NCBI GenBank assembly: GCA_022457155.1
Contig: JAJGOT010000124.1
Span: forward strand, 1,487,501-1,551,500
Direction: 5' to 3'
DNA from: Cladopsammia gracilis
Taxonomy: Eukaryota; Cnidaria; Anthozoa; Scleractinia; Dendrophylliidae
Length of the DNA stretch: 64,000 nucleotides
The notes below the pieces were generated by a model. That model ran no database searches and was not told the origin of the DNA. It worked only from the letters and a program-made list of their open reading frames with translations. This document shows positions 13,001 to 21,704 of this stretch, one piece after another (the first letter of the stretch is position 1; each line of letters opens with the position of its first letter). The translations under genes were made by a program, and so were the position numbers.

Positions 13001-13159
13001 TCTCATGGTAACTAAAACGAAAGAGAGAACATTTTACAGGAAGTTGTTTATTCTCCCAGTCGGCACTATTTTTCGTACTTTATTTTCATATTTAGATTTT
13101 AGAGTTTCTCTGTGAAGAATGACAATTTGAACTTACTTTTTGTTTTTTGTTTTGCAGAA
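1042..13159 (+). CDS. CDK5RAP2/PDE4DIP: CDK5RAP2/myomegalin (centrosomin family)-like centrosomal coiled-coil protein, 3' part
   Basis: Exons: 1042-1622, 1921-2110, 2902-3389, 3988-4130, 5625-5903, 6500-6606, 7771-7899, 8597-8686, 10093-10141, 13158-13159. All joins keep one frame, giving 685 codons plus stop. The protein is almost entirely coiled coil. Three regions repeat the pattern LR-x-QLE-x-S-x-TN-x-ALR-x-QLE-xx-L (near 1225, 3160 and 5700); the third reads IRSLRVQLEKSIQTNN. That signature is typical of the C-terminal half of CDK5RAP2 and myomegalin, large scaffolds that recruit gamma-tubulin complexes to centrosomes and Golgi; vertebrates have two paralogues, so this is probably the single ancestral-type gene. 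The 7899 donor (GAG|GTTGGA) is weak; without it the frame stops at 7918-7920, giving a shorter form. At 4130 a second donor lies 3 nt downstream (GTACGT). The last stop, TAA, is split T|AA across the final intron. The start lies outside the window. AKAP9/pericentrin-type coiled coils are a less likely alternative. Confidence 0.78.
2661..2732 (-). other. tRNA-like sequence (tRNA-derived repeat, probably not a working tRNA)
   Basis: Read on the - strand it shows a 7-bp acceptor stem (GGCTTCA with TGAAGCC), an A-box-like D arm (TAGCTCATTTGGTAGAGC) and a B-box T arm (GGTTCAAATCCC). The anticodon arm is poor: the loop CCGGTAT has C where tRNAs have the invariant U33, and its stem pairs badly. It lies in an intron. 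Best read as a tRNA-derived element. Confidence 0.65.
2775..2850. repeat. Short inverted-repeat element related to 44,936-45,036
   Basis: GAATACAGTCGCCTCTCGTC at the left and GATGAGAGGCGACTT at the right form arms around GCGCGAACGCC. The same words (GAATACAGCCGCCTCTC, GCGCGAACGCCCC) build the longer palindrome near 44.94 kb, so both belong to one foldback family. Confidence 0.65.
3465..3735 (+). repeat. 28-bp minisatellite, about 9.5 copies, in an intron
   Basis: Units read GGTGCTTAGCGCGGGAAAAC followed by GTGCAACC. Variants alternate CTTAG/CTAAG and AAAAC/AAATC; one unit carries an extra GTGC. It lies between the 3389 donor and the 3988 acceptor. The core GCGCGGGAAAACG also occurs inside the MITE at 53,828-54,111 and, as its complement, in degenerate arrays at 8,344-8,500 and 57,945-58,160. 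Confidence 0.9.
4445..4930. mobile_element. Foldback element with tRNA-like core (copy 1)
   Basis: A core at about 4594-4846 contains CTTATATAACGGAGTAACTG, a tRNA-like stretch with GGTTCAATCC, and GTGTCGACATTACGTTATAT. It is flanked by long inverted arms: 4551-4593 pairs with 4846-4888 and 4445-4485 pairs with about 4890-4930. A ~65-bp insertion (4486-4550, itself with a small hairpin) interrupts the left arm. The core recurs at 36.57-36.85 kb, but there the arms are unrelated. Confidence 0.8.
5403..5540. repeat. Inverted repeat, ~60-bp arms
   Basis: TGTCATGAGTGCTGAAAACT and its complement end the element. Inside, CGTTTCGGGGATAACCC pairs with a slightly diverged partner. The words resemble the end repeats of Penelope-like elements (ACGTTTCGGG, CTGATGAAG), so it may be a Penelope-derived remnant. 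It lies in an intron of the centrosomal gene. Confidence 0.7.
6130..6400 (+). mobile_element. tRNA-derived SINE-like element (copy 1)
   Basis: A tRNA-like region at about 6226-6300 has an A-box (TAGTTCAGTGGTTAAAGC), an anticodon-like arm (ATCCGACCGGTTTACTGA) and a B-box (GGTTCAATTCC). Flanks include CTAGCAGTACGCACGACGC on the left and CGTGACACGATGAACATTTC on the right. Both recur around 51.95-52.29 kb, and in part (reverse) at 55.44-55.60 kb, defining one dispersed family. Confidence 0.75.
6908..7345. repeat. Inverted-repeat element rich in CGTCCC/GGGACG words
   Basis: GGTTCTCATATGATCGTCCC-type blocks occur on both sides in part-inverted order, with many CGATCGTCCC and GGGACGACT words. It looks like a degenerate foldback or MITE in the intron between the 6606 donor and the 7771 acceptor. 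No coding frame is supported. Confidence 0.55.
7922..7965. repeat. Perfect 44-bp palindrome
   Basis: Two 22-base arms meet without a spacer at CCTAGG. It starts two bases after the in-frame TAG at 7918-7920, just downstream of the weak 7899 donor of the centrosomal gene. Confidence 0.9.
8344..8500 (-). repeat. Degenerate minisatellite of TTTTCCCGCGCTTGGC units
   Basis: Three to four ~40-bp units of TTTTCCCGC(GCTTGGCAACG), TTTCGACACC and GGTTGCACG. This is the complement of the core unit repeated at 3465-3735. It lies in the intron before the exon at 8597. Confidence 0.7.
8837..8962 (-). mobile_element. 126-bp MITE, copy 1
   Basis: The ends are GTTTCTTGGTGTTGCGGA and its inverted copy. The interior matches 42,738-42,863 in reverse orientation at the same 126-bp length, with few differences. 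It lies in an intron of the centrosomal gene. Confidence 0.9.
9155..9350 (+). repeat. Tandem repeat, ~70-bp unit, about three copies
   Basis: Units contain TTGTGTTCACTATTTATT, TGTTTTCTTTATC, a CTAGTTA(C/T)GTAATCCATG segment and TTCTGTTTCGCCTATC. The third copy is more diverged. Non-coding, within the intron 8687-10092. Confidence 0.75.
12184..12401. mobile_element. MITE of the GAGCAGTTTTCAATTG family, ~220 bp
   Basis: It begins GAGCGGTTTTCAATTGAGTG and ends CACTCAACTGAAAACTGCTC, an inverted pair. It keeps TTGTGATTGG and TCTGATTGGTTCATTGGATT blocks typical of the family. It lies in the last intron of the centrosomal gene. Confidence 0.8.
12524..12663. repeat. Long near-perfect palindrome, ~55-bp arms
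   Basis: TAAGGGCCTGTTTACATGAG at the left is mirrored at the right end (complement), with arms through GTAGGGCCAACTCTCTTTG and a loop of about 30 bp (12,580-12,607). The only mismatches are around GGGTGACCC/GGGGCACCC. It would form a strong hairpin in RNA or single-stranded DNA. Confidence 0.9.
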
Positions 13160-13245
13160 TCGTGTGCGAACAAGAAAAGACAAATAAATAAACTGGCTCT
13201 ATTAATTTGTAAATGGCTCAAATGCGCTTGTAAAATAAATATATA
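13158..13245 (+). terminator. Last exon / 3' UTR with polyadenylation signals of the centrosomal gene
   Basis: The acceptor TTTTGCAG ends at 13157. The exon opens with AA, completing the TAA stop begun at 10141. AATAAA hexamers lie at 13184-13189 and 13234-13239. The second is the likelier signal, with AT-rich sequence after it. The exact cleavage site cannot be read from sequence. Confidence 0.55.
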
Positions 13246-15066
13246 TTTATATTAAGTGTGAAGTGCCAATAAGAAGCGACTTCAGACTAAAATAATGTTT
13301 AAATAGAGCCAGCTAAATAGGAAATGAAAATTTTATGTGAATTTCTCTATTTTTTTTTCGACAAATACAATAATTATTTTTGTAGCAAAATTTTTGCAAT
13401 TTGTCACAAAGCAATTAAGAAATAAAATAATTCGACTGTTACTAAGTGGTCAGTGTTGTTACGATAAATTTCAAGGCGATTTGGGCATTGAAAGGTTGTA
13501 ATTACGCGCTTGAGTCTTCCACACTGCGACCAGAAGAACAGTTTTAATTATTAAGTGTCATTAGTTTCGCGATATGATAATTGTGTATACTGTATGCAGT
13601 AAACCACTAAAGCATAAGAAACTTAAATAAACATGCCACTGATCTAAAGAAAAAAAACAGCAATTACGAGGGATCCGCAAAAGAGTTTAGCCGGAATAGA
13701 TAAAAGAGTTCTGCGAGGATAGGGAGTGAATCACAAAAATTTGGTTTGACCTTCGTCAGAGTGAATCGAAGGGCTAACGCTCCGGCAAAACGTCAACTTA
13801 TGAATATCTTTACGGTGGCCAATTTACCTTATTAACACAGTTGAGAAAATGAATTTTTTTTGCTTAGCCAGAATAATATGAAATAAAAAGACAAAAAAGA
13901 CAAAATAGCGACTATAAAACTCAAAATTCCACCCTAATGGAAACTTTGATTTCTTGACCGCCTGTACACAAAATCAAGTGAACACAATTTCGTTATTGCT
14001 TGTTGTTCCTTTCGTGTCGCTCCCGTATTATTTCTTTTAATCAGTTTTAGTGAGTTGAGGGAGCGCAAAACCTAATAAGCCTTTAGATTTTTCGCTGCTT
14101 CCTTTTAATTTCTCTCTCAAAATGTATTAGTTTCTAATAATAAAATTGTGGTGCCGCAAGGGTGGGGAATAAAACACGGAAATTTGGTTTTGAAAGCTGA
14201 CAATTCGAACACAAACCTTCGTCAGAACGAATCGAAGGGCTAACGCTCGAAACATCAGCTTTTAAAACTTTTTACGGTGTTTTTTGCTTAGCCAGAATAA
14301 TACGATTGTGTGGGCAGCTGAAGCTTTCAATGTGCGCACGTTATACAAATACAAAATATATTTATTTTTTATCAAAATATACCTCTTTATTAATCCATCT
14401 TAACGGTAAACTAAATTTAAACCTTCTACTGTGTATTTGATAATTGTTTAAAAAGGTTATTTTTCCCTAACCATTCAAGTTCCGAGTTGACAAACCTCTA
14501 AATATCGCGATCCTACACCCAAGTCCCGCCTGAGCGCTCGTGTACTTGATCTTATCATAGACTGTGCGAGTATGAAATTATTATCGTTCCCAAGATTTGG
14601 CCCTGAAATTTTCATTTTTTAACAAATAAATAAGCCACTGAGTGGTTCTTGTGGCCACTGTTCATTATACTATACAAAGAAGTTTTAACTTCTGACCCTA
14701 CAGATAAATGTCTGAACTTAAACCATTCAAACGAAAGCTATCGAGCAGTACTTTCCTGTGGTGCTGTTTGTTATGCTGCACAAGGTGGTTTCAACTTTTG
14801 AGTCTGTAAATGAGATGAACGCTATTGTGTTGTTGTTGTTGTTGTTTACCATGATATACAAGGTGGTAATAGCCTTTTGAGTCTGTTGATGAAATCCTGT
14901 AGTATTAACCCTCAACTGAAAGCTATTGAGCGGTATATTCCTTACTTTACTCTAGTGCGATGCTGTTTATTATGCTGTACAAAGTGGTTCTAACTCAGGG
15001 TATGATATCCTTAATTATGACCCTTCAGATGAAAGGTGTTAAGATGTAATTTTACGTTGTTAGCTT

Positions 15067-15270
15067 AAAGGGACATTGCCCTGGGTGAAATATCGTGTTT
15101 TCATGATTTTGGCTTGCTTTATTATCTTTATCTTAAAATAGGAAAATAAAATCGCCAAAAGTGATCAACGCAGAGAAATATGAACTAAAAAGACAAATTA
15201 ACGACTAAAAAACTCAAAATTCCACCAGAATGGAAACTTTGATTTCTTGACCGCCTGTCACAAAATCAAG
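15067..15270 (+). mobile_element. Fragment of a GGGACA(C/T)TG(T/C)CC repeat family
   Basis: AGGGACATTGCCCTGGGTGA, then AAATATCGTGTTTTCATGAT and TTTGATTTCTTGACCGCCTG. The same order occurs at 45,970-46,372, with related pieces at 35,460-35,700 and 38,035-38,425. A non-autonomous dispersed element. Confidence 0.7.
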
Positions 15271-15588
15271 TAAACACAATTTGGTTATATCGGCGGGAAA
15301 GTATCATCCCTTAAATGCTTGTTGTTCCTTTCGTGTCACTCCCGCATTATTTCTTTTAATCACGGCAGTTCTAGTGAGTCGAGGGAGCACAAAACCTCAT
15401 AAGCCTTTTGATTTCTCTGTGGCAGCTTCATGAGCTCGTGTTTACTATGCTACTCAAAGTGTTTATATTTTTTTAGTATGTGGATGAAATCCTTGATTGT
15501 GACCATTCAAATGAAAGCTATATTCGTCGGTCTTTTCTAGTTCTACTATTTATTACAATAGTAATAATACTCTTTATTACAGTAAACA

Positions 15589-16061
15589 CTCGCATATAAG
15601 AACACATGGATTAAGAACATCAGGCTGAAATTTTGCAAATAAAGCACCATTTTTATAAGAACAAAATCAGCCTGGAAATATAAAATGTTCTTATAAAATG
15701 TTCTTATAAAATGGATAAGACATTAAAAAAAATTCAGATCATACAGAAGGCCTGCTGCCGAATAACTACAGCTCATCAGCTGTGATGCTGTTTTGCATTT
15801 GTTTTGAGCTTTTTTCCCTTCAAATGATCTAGTTACTTGTAGGGAGACATACAGCACTGTGCTACATTTTCTTTACCATTAAATATGCTAATTTAATCTC
15901 AAGCATTTTTTTGCATTGTTACAGTTCTGAATTCCAACAACAAAATTTAAGAACAATTTAAGAACACCTTCAGGCTGATTTTTCACTAAGCACCCGATAA
16001 ATAAGAACCTGATCGGCCTAACCTCCAAAATCATGTGTTCTTATATGCGGGTGTTTACTGT
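15589..16061. mobile_element. 473-bp element with ~27-bp terminal inverted repeats
   Basis: The left end starts ACAGTAAACACTCGCATATA and continues AGAACAC; the right end is the inverted copy with one difference (GCGGGTGTTTACTGT). Subterminal words (TAAGAACA, CAGGCTGA) recur in both halves. No protein is encoded, so this is a MITE. Confidence 0.85.
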
Positions 16062-16399
16062 ATTCGACATAGCATTCTGGAGTGCAAACACGCATCAAAA
16101 CGAGTGCAAATATGACACTATTACACTCTTCTGATCGCGCGCTAGGAAAAACAGTTTCAAAAACTTAGTTTTAGGAGAAGATTACTGTCGTATAATAAAC
16201 AATTTATTCAGCGAAAAAGTACTCGGCTGTATTACACAACTTGACGCTGAATAACCTCTATTTCTAAAGCGCCATTTCTACTGGACGAGGTGGTTCTAAC
16301 TTTTGAGTCTGTGGATGAAATCCTACAATGTGGCCATTCTAAATTCTAGAAAAGAACAACGTTGTTTCTACCTGAAGGGCATATGTGCATGACCCACAG

Positions 16400-17221
16400 T
16401 TATGTTTCGTCTGATTCCTTCAATTCGTCTTGTGCTTTTTGTAATTCTTGTCCGGCTTTACATACTTTAGCAACCTGCTTCTTTTCCCGTGCAACTCGAA
16501 TCAAGATTTCACATCCGTAGAGTAATGTGACTATTGCGATGGCAATCGCTGTACAGGGGTCTATTAACCAGGCTTTGCGAAAGTGTTCCAACACCATAGT
16601 GCTTATAATCACACCAGCCGACATGCCAGCGCCACTAAGTGCATCTATTGAGTCCGCGACAAGAGCCGAGCTTTCCAGCTTCTTCGCTAAACACAGTTTG
16701 ATGGCAAAGAGTATGAAATAACCAACACAGCTTACTACAGACATGATAAGCAAGTCTTTGGCATGGCGTGGCTTTTCGTCAAACGCAATGCTGATAGTTG
16801 CGCGCCCGGCTACCAGCACTCCAGATAAGATGAAACAGCTGGCGATGACAGTGCAGGCTTTCCACTCCCTCTCCGTCCTCCCTTCGCCATTTATTCCGTA
16901 GTAGAACCTCCACACGACAGATCCAGATGATGTGATGGCCAGAACAGCGTCGAACGCAACCGCGAAAGCAGAAGAACTGTCTGAGATCTGGGAAATGGCG
17001 AACGCACCAAACCCGAGGACTAATGTGAAAACTATTGAAGCAAGACAAACGACAATCGTCAGCTTCCGCCATTTCTCTAATTTTTCATAGGGAAATCGCT
17101 CTTCTTTCCTGTCGTCGGCAATTGACGATTCATTGTTGGATTGTAACAGTAAATCCTTCTCACTCAATGTTGTTGTATCTGCTGTCCCTCGATGCGATAA
17201 AACCTTTGCTTCTGATTCCAT
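16400..17221 (-). CDS. TMEM163: TMEM163-like membrane protein (paralogue A), intronless
   Basis: An uninterrupted 273-residue frame from the ATG at 17,219-17,221 to the TAA at 16,400-16,402. The frame stays open about 14 codons further upstream without another ATG before a stop, so this start is preferred; a spliced upstream exon is possible. The N-terminal ~50 residues are polar and charged. Six hydrophobic segments follow (about 53-75, 84-104, 122-142, 155-175, 190-212 and 222-245), then a charged lysine-rich tail. The block SSSAFAVAFDAVLAITSSG (residues 82-100) matches the family's conserved TM2 region. Known TMEM163 proteins are zinc-binding efflux transporters of vesicle and plasma membranes, related to cation diffusion facilitators. 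Of the two TM2 aspartates reported as important in human TMEM163, the first is present (D91) and the second is alanine (A95). An AATAAA on this strand lies at 16,203-16,208. Its paralogue is at 41,222. Confidence 0.85.
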   Translation of the reverse strand: MESEAKVLSHRGTADTTTLSEKDLLLQSNNESSIADDRKEERFPYEKLEKWRKLTIVVCLASIVFTLVLGFGAFAISQISDSSSAFAVAFDAVLAITSSGSVVWRFYYGINGEGRTEREWKACTVIASCFILSGVLVAGRATISIAFDEKPRHAKDLLIMSVVSCVGYFILFAIKLCLAKKLESSALVADSIDALSGAGMSAGVIISTMVLEHFRKAWLIDPCTAIAIAIVTLLYGCEILIRVAREKKQVAKVCKAGQELQKAQDELKESDET

Positions 17222-18654
17222 CGCCCGACGCACACCAAACAGTTCTTTTAGAGGCGAGGACAATACCAGGGCGATTAATATGAAATTATCCTTTTATTTT
17301 GAATCAGTCCCTTGAATGCATTATTTTAAACAAACCATCGGTCTAATATATTCTGTCAATTCATGCAAGCTATATTTACCTCCCTTTGAATTCTAATTAC
17401 TGGTCTTTCACTTTCGGAGACTTTCACAAACCTCCGTCATTCTGCTGAAGTTTTTTTTCTCGAGAATCATCGAGAGTTAAAAAAATTAAGGATAATCAAA
17501 TGCTTGAGCTATTGCCACTTTTTTAAAACAGGAACTATTTAACTTACCTTGCTACCAAGGATGCACGGTGTCTGCGAAAGTATGTTACCTCATCATATAA
17601 TCAACACGCCAACTTGCTAACCAAGCACCGCACAAATTCACTAAAAAAGGTTTGTTGTTGTTTCTTCCCAAAGACAATCGGGTTAAACACTTTTCACAGA
17701 AACTTATTGACCTTCGCTTTTAATTTACAAAGGTTGAAAGATGTGGAGTACTATACCGTGCCAATAGATTATACAACATCCCCACTGCAAGTTACCAAGG
17801 GGAACTATCCCACAGAGAAACTACTCGCATATTTATTTTACCCAAGATCGAGTTTAGCCGTCGGCAAGCTGGCCCATGTCCCCGCCATGTTTTTGTAGTA
17901 TCTGGTTGGAAATTATTTTACACTGTTATATAAACGGCTATTTCCGGGAAAACGTTTAATGTAGCGCACCTGCCAAATATAGTTTGTAATGACAGTTTCG
18001 CTAGAGTTGGGACATCTACATTTATTTCAGTTTTATTTATTAAGTCGATGACATGCATACAAACATTACACCAATAATCTATCTGGGAAATAAAACTAAA
18101 GAAAACGGTGAATTGAAAACAAAACAATCTAGGGAAATAACATTTTATAAGTCTGTAAAGAAAAAAACAACTAGCAAATGTAAAAATGATCGATTAACCA
18201 AACAACTAGATCACCTAGATAGCTTAGAGTAGCTAGATGTAACGAATCGATTATGTTAAAGCAATTCTCTTGGTTAAAGGCAATGGCAACACTATTATAG
18301 CTTCTTAATAACACTGTTTTTACGCATCGAAACGGCCCCAATTTTGGGGCTAAAACAGTCGTTTTAGTTGACAGTGCAGTCTTTGCATTCAAACAGTATG
18401 TAAATTTAAGGACATATCAGCTATCAAAAAACGCAAACTTACTGGGTGGGTAAAGTGCTAATAAGCCATACATTCTTTGTAAATTTTCGAGTTTCTTAAA
18501 CAGCATTGCACGAAGAGTATTTAGTATAACGGGTTCAAATACTGTTGTAGGTCGATTAGAGAATGAGACGCATATGATAATGAGGCAACAATTGTAAACC
18601 GACAAAGATAGATCAAATAAATAATATTATAGGACATAATTCAGCCTATTGGCT

Positions 18655-18698
18655 GCGACGTTTTATATAAATAAACTATCTATCTATCTATCTATCTA
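18655..18698 (+). repeat. (CTAT)n microsatellite, possible LINE 3' tail
   Basis: GCCTATTGGCTGCGACG, then TTTTATATAAATAAAC, runs into five CTAT units. Similar arrangements (AT-rich end plus short tandem tail) mark LINE 3' ends at 47.7 and 56.6 kb, but no protein remnant is visible here. Confidence 0.6.
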
Positions 18699-19162
18699 CT
18701 AGATACGGTTTTTAAAAAATATGACTTATCATTGAGCTTTAGAACTATAAATAGTGATAATCATTTATTTGTAAACCTGTCCAAAGTGCAAGTTTGGCCT
18801 TCATCCGTAAAAAAAAACTAACTACATTAATCTAAAAATAAATATTATGAACTCTATCCTTTAATGTGAAAGCTAATCATAAGAACCTATACACTAGTGT
18901 GCCATGAAAAAAAAACCTACATGTAAAAAATAATGCAAAGAATTCGAAGGCAAAGACTGCAACTGAAAATAAAGGATTGGCGTTCACTAAACCACATTGC
19001 GAAAAATACTAACTTCAGTCTCTATTCGGCAAAATGAAAAAGTGCACAGACTCGGTAAAGTTGCTGATATCTCTAGAGAACACAACCCTGGGTGCCAGAG
19101 TCTTTATTAGATCAACATCACGCTTGCATGGCACAAAAATATATTTAGTTTATTGAGATAGA

Positions 19163-19465
19163 GAGCCCAGCATCAAATTCAGCATATCGATATTAGTAAA
19201 ACTACAAAGTTGTGTAAAGATTGCTAGCAAACTGACAAAGATATGAAATTTTGAAACTGAGCATTTTTACAAAGAAATGTATGGTGGACGGGCATAGATT
19301 GCCCGTCCAGCCTCGTTTTCGTGTTTTTCCCATACATTTCTTTTTAAAAATTAGGCCAGAGTACTAAGTTTTAAAAGTTCGTATCTCCGTCAGTGTACGA
19401 GCAATCTTTACGAAACTTTACAGTTTTACTAATATTGATGTGCTGAATTTGATACTGGACTCTTT
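19163..19465. repeat. Long imperfect foldback, arms ~130 bp
   Basis: The left arm (CCAGCATCAAATTCAGCATA, GTGTAAAGATTGCTAGC, AAAGAAATGTATGG) pairs with the right arm (CCATACATTTCTTT, GAGCAATCTTTACG, TGCTGAATTTGATACTGG). An inner GGACGGGCA/TGCCCGTCC hairpin sits at 19,288-19,309. Arm divergence suggests an old MITE or inverted duplication. Confidence 0.75.
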
Positions 19466-19576
19466 TTCCCATAAAATTAAATATATTTTCAGACCATGCT
19501 AGCGTGATATTGGTCTATTGCTCTTATCTCTCTCACATTATACGCCTCTTTGATCAGTCTCTTATATTTTCGCCGC

Positions 19577-19640
19577 GAGTTCTCACGCGAGAGAACCTCG
19601 CGAGAGAACCTCGCGAGAGAACCTCGCGAGATAACCTCTG
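19577..19640 (+). repeat. 14-bp minisatellite CGAGAGAACCTCG, four copies
   Basis: Units of CGCGAGAGAACCT repeat from TCTCACGCGAGAGAACCTCG to CGCGAGATAACCTC. Each unit is partly self-complementary (CTCGCGAG). Confidence 0.85.
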
Positions 19641-20324
19641 GTATCTATCAGGGCAAGAGAACGCTGGTTACTGTGCAGTAAACAGACCACCTCATAATTT
19701 TAATAAATTTGTAATTTTGGCTCTGACAGACAAAAATCTATACTGTCAGAAGCAACGCCTTAAAATTGGCAAGACCGAAAATTTTGAGCGTTATGTCTTA
19801 CTTACTGCTTACTTAGAGCGGACGTTTGTATGGCGGTACGCAGATCTTGCATACATTTGAGTACCGCCATACAAACATCGCGACATTCGCTGACCTCCCG
19901 TGTTGCATGAAATTTCGCGGGATCTAATTTTTGCGAATTTCGTGGGGTTTTCAACGATCTACGAAAATAGGATCCCACAAAAAAAAAAACTCCAGCAAAA
20001 AAAAAAAAAAAAGAAATCAGTAAAATTCACTCCATACAAAAAATATATATATTGAGATCAATGAATTTCAATTCAATTGACTACAAACAATATTACGACC
20101 TTCTTCTTCAACACAAAGAAGAGTCTATGAAAAATTTGATAAAAACTATAGACAAGGAAATACATATGAACTGCTCAGTTTGTAAAAATGTGTCGTCCAA
20201 AGGGACATCATTCTCAAGGGCATCTGTGATGCCACATTTACGCCAAAAAATAAAGATAATGGGCTGCTGATTATATGATGGTAAAATATAGAAAAACCTT
20301 ACATGATAAACAAGGCAATATTAT

Positions 20325-20575
20325 AGAGCAGTTTTCAATTGCGTGTGGTGAGACCAAAACCAAAGTAATTACTCTGACCAATCACAGCAGTCGTAAACAA
20401 TCCAATGAACCAATCAGAGCTCGAAGCAATTACATGTCGGCGGCGCCAAGCGCGGGAAAACCACGATTGGTTTTGGTTTTACTTCTGATTGGTCGAGAAA
20501 GTGGCGCGAGATTTTTTAGCCAATCACAAAGCGTAGCAATGAAAAACCAAAGCAATTGTGTTATTAGCCTGCGTA
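20325..20575 (+). mobile_element. MITE of the GAGCAGTTTTCAATTG family, 3' end altered
   Basis: It begins GAGCAGTTTTCAATTGCGTG and keeps the ACTCTGACCAATCACAGCAG, GCGCCAAGCGCGGGAAAA and GATTGGTCGAGAAAGTGGCG blocks seen at 53,828-54,111. The terminal repeat at the right is missing. It is followed by GC-rich sequence with two GCGGCGAAGCCG words (20,619 and 20,647). Confidence 0.8.
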
Positions 20576-20837
20576 GCTGGCGGTTTTTTTTTGGTTGGCG
20601 CGCCCGATAATTCGCGAGCGGCGAAGCCGCGAGTTTCGAGTTTCGAGCGGCGAAGCCGTGAGAACCCGCCTGCTCGGTATCGTGGGCTTTTTGAGTAGTC
20701 CGAACGCTGGCGTACGGGCCATTCTGATTGGTTCTAAAACGTAAACACGTCAATCAATTGGTTATGCGATCTCCCAAGGGAGACTAGAGTTGCCACGCGA
20801 AAACCCAAAATCAAACTGGTAGACAAACGGAGCGTTG

Positions 20838-21023
20838 TTCAAAGCTTTGGCATCTCTCAATATTCGACGAGAAGAAATCGTTCTTAAGAAAGAGCAGGAA
20901 ATAGCCGTAAAAAATACTTTATGGAAAAGACGTCATGGCCATTTTGCCTACAGGTTTTGGAAAGAGTTTAATCTTCACAATGTTTGTGCTTGCCATAGAA
21001 GAACGCTGTGGCGTCTCAAATAG
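20838..21023 (+). pseudogene. RecQ-like DNA helicase fragment, frameshifted
   Basis: One frame reads FKALASLNIRREEIVLKKEQ, an upstream Q-motif-like region. After an A-run near 20,910 the matching frame shifts and reads GKDVMAILPTGFGKSLIFTM, then FVLAIEE. LPTGFGKS is a helicase Walker A motif of the RecQ type. The frame ends at a TAG around 21,021-21,023 and none of the later helicase motifs follow. It is a 5' fragment only, about 90 bp upstream of the tandem array. Confidence 0.75.
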
Positions 21024-21403
21024 ACTAATAAATATGCCCGGCAGTCAGAAATTTTCACAACATTTTCACTGAACGGCTCTTTCAAACCTTTTGAGAGTAT
21101 TCGAACAAAGACCATTCTACACAACTACCTTTAATATGCCGAAAGATAATCGTATATTAACGTTGGTGCGCCGTTGTCTGGAAGCATACAGGACTTTCTT
21201 TTATTCTCTCGAACACTATGACCCGCAACGGAGATTTCTTAGAAAATCAATGAACCCGAGAAACCAACCAACGATATTGACTACAATTTATAATTGTATA
21301 CTGACGGCGGTTCAAGGGTATTCATTTTATTTTTGGCACGACTAAAACTTACCGGATAAATAACAAAACAGGTATTCAATATGATGGACCAATGAAAACA
21401 GAA

Positions 21404-21534
21404 GTTCAGAAAAGGGTAGTGACATCCCCGAATCGATTAACACGTTCGTGTTCGAGTGGTATATAGTTTGGGTGCGGTTTACTAACAGTTCATACTGAAG
21501 TCGTAAAGACAGCTACAACGCCAATTATTCAAAG
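21404..21534 (+). promoter_or_regulatory. Lectin-type promoter and first exon, array copy A
   Basis: GTTCAGAAAAGGGTAGTGAC, then TTCGTGTTCGAGTGGTATAT (TATA at about 21,459), then a putative 5' leader ending CAAAG|GTAAGT with the last exon base at 21,534. It matches the lectin's own promoter at 30,149-30,271, including about 85 bp of the following intron. Copy A has AAAGACAGC where copies B-E have AACGACAGC. Confidence 0.7.
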
Positions 21535-21704
21535 GTAAGTTGTGCTACTCGAAAGGTATGCGAAATTGAGGAGCTACAGTGAAGAGTATTTAGATATTAA
21601 CCGAAGGGGAACAAGAGAACCTGCTAATCGATTTTAGCCTTTTTTGCGCTGTACCATCTACCCGTGTTGTGCCCGTAGCAGCCTTAAAAGTTTTAGGTAA
21701 TTGT

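Larger units (their letters stand above)
13246..16399. other. Intergenic region with dispersed repeats
   Basis: No gene seen. The direct words TTCGTCAGA(G/A)(T/C)GAATCG and AGGGCTAACGCTC occur twice (13,755-13,785 and 14,220-14,250). Copies of CCGCCTGT and AAACTTTGATTTCTTGACCG lie at 13,935 and 15,235. Several ~150-bp spaced partial repeats of AAGTGGTTCTAACT with GAGTCTGT run through 14,640-15,490. A separate inverted-repeat element is at 15,589-16,061. Confidence 0.6.
17222..20324. other. Intergenic region with a LINE-like tail, a long foldback and small inverted repeats
   Basis: No gene supported. A possible LINE 3' end with a CTAT microsatellite lies at 18,655-18,698. A foldback spans 19,163-19,465, a 14-bp minisatellite is at 19,577-19,640, and a small inverted repeat is at 19,820-19,875. 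A 72-codon frame at 20,052-20,270 has no recognisable domain and no supporting context; I do not call it a gene. Confidence 0.55.

Noticed and set aside
20052..20270. 72-codon frame with two cysteine pairs (CSVCKN)
   Set aside because: Too short and isolated, AT-rich, no splice context, no recognisable domain; not enough to call a gene.
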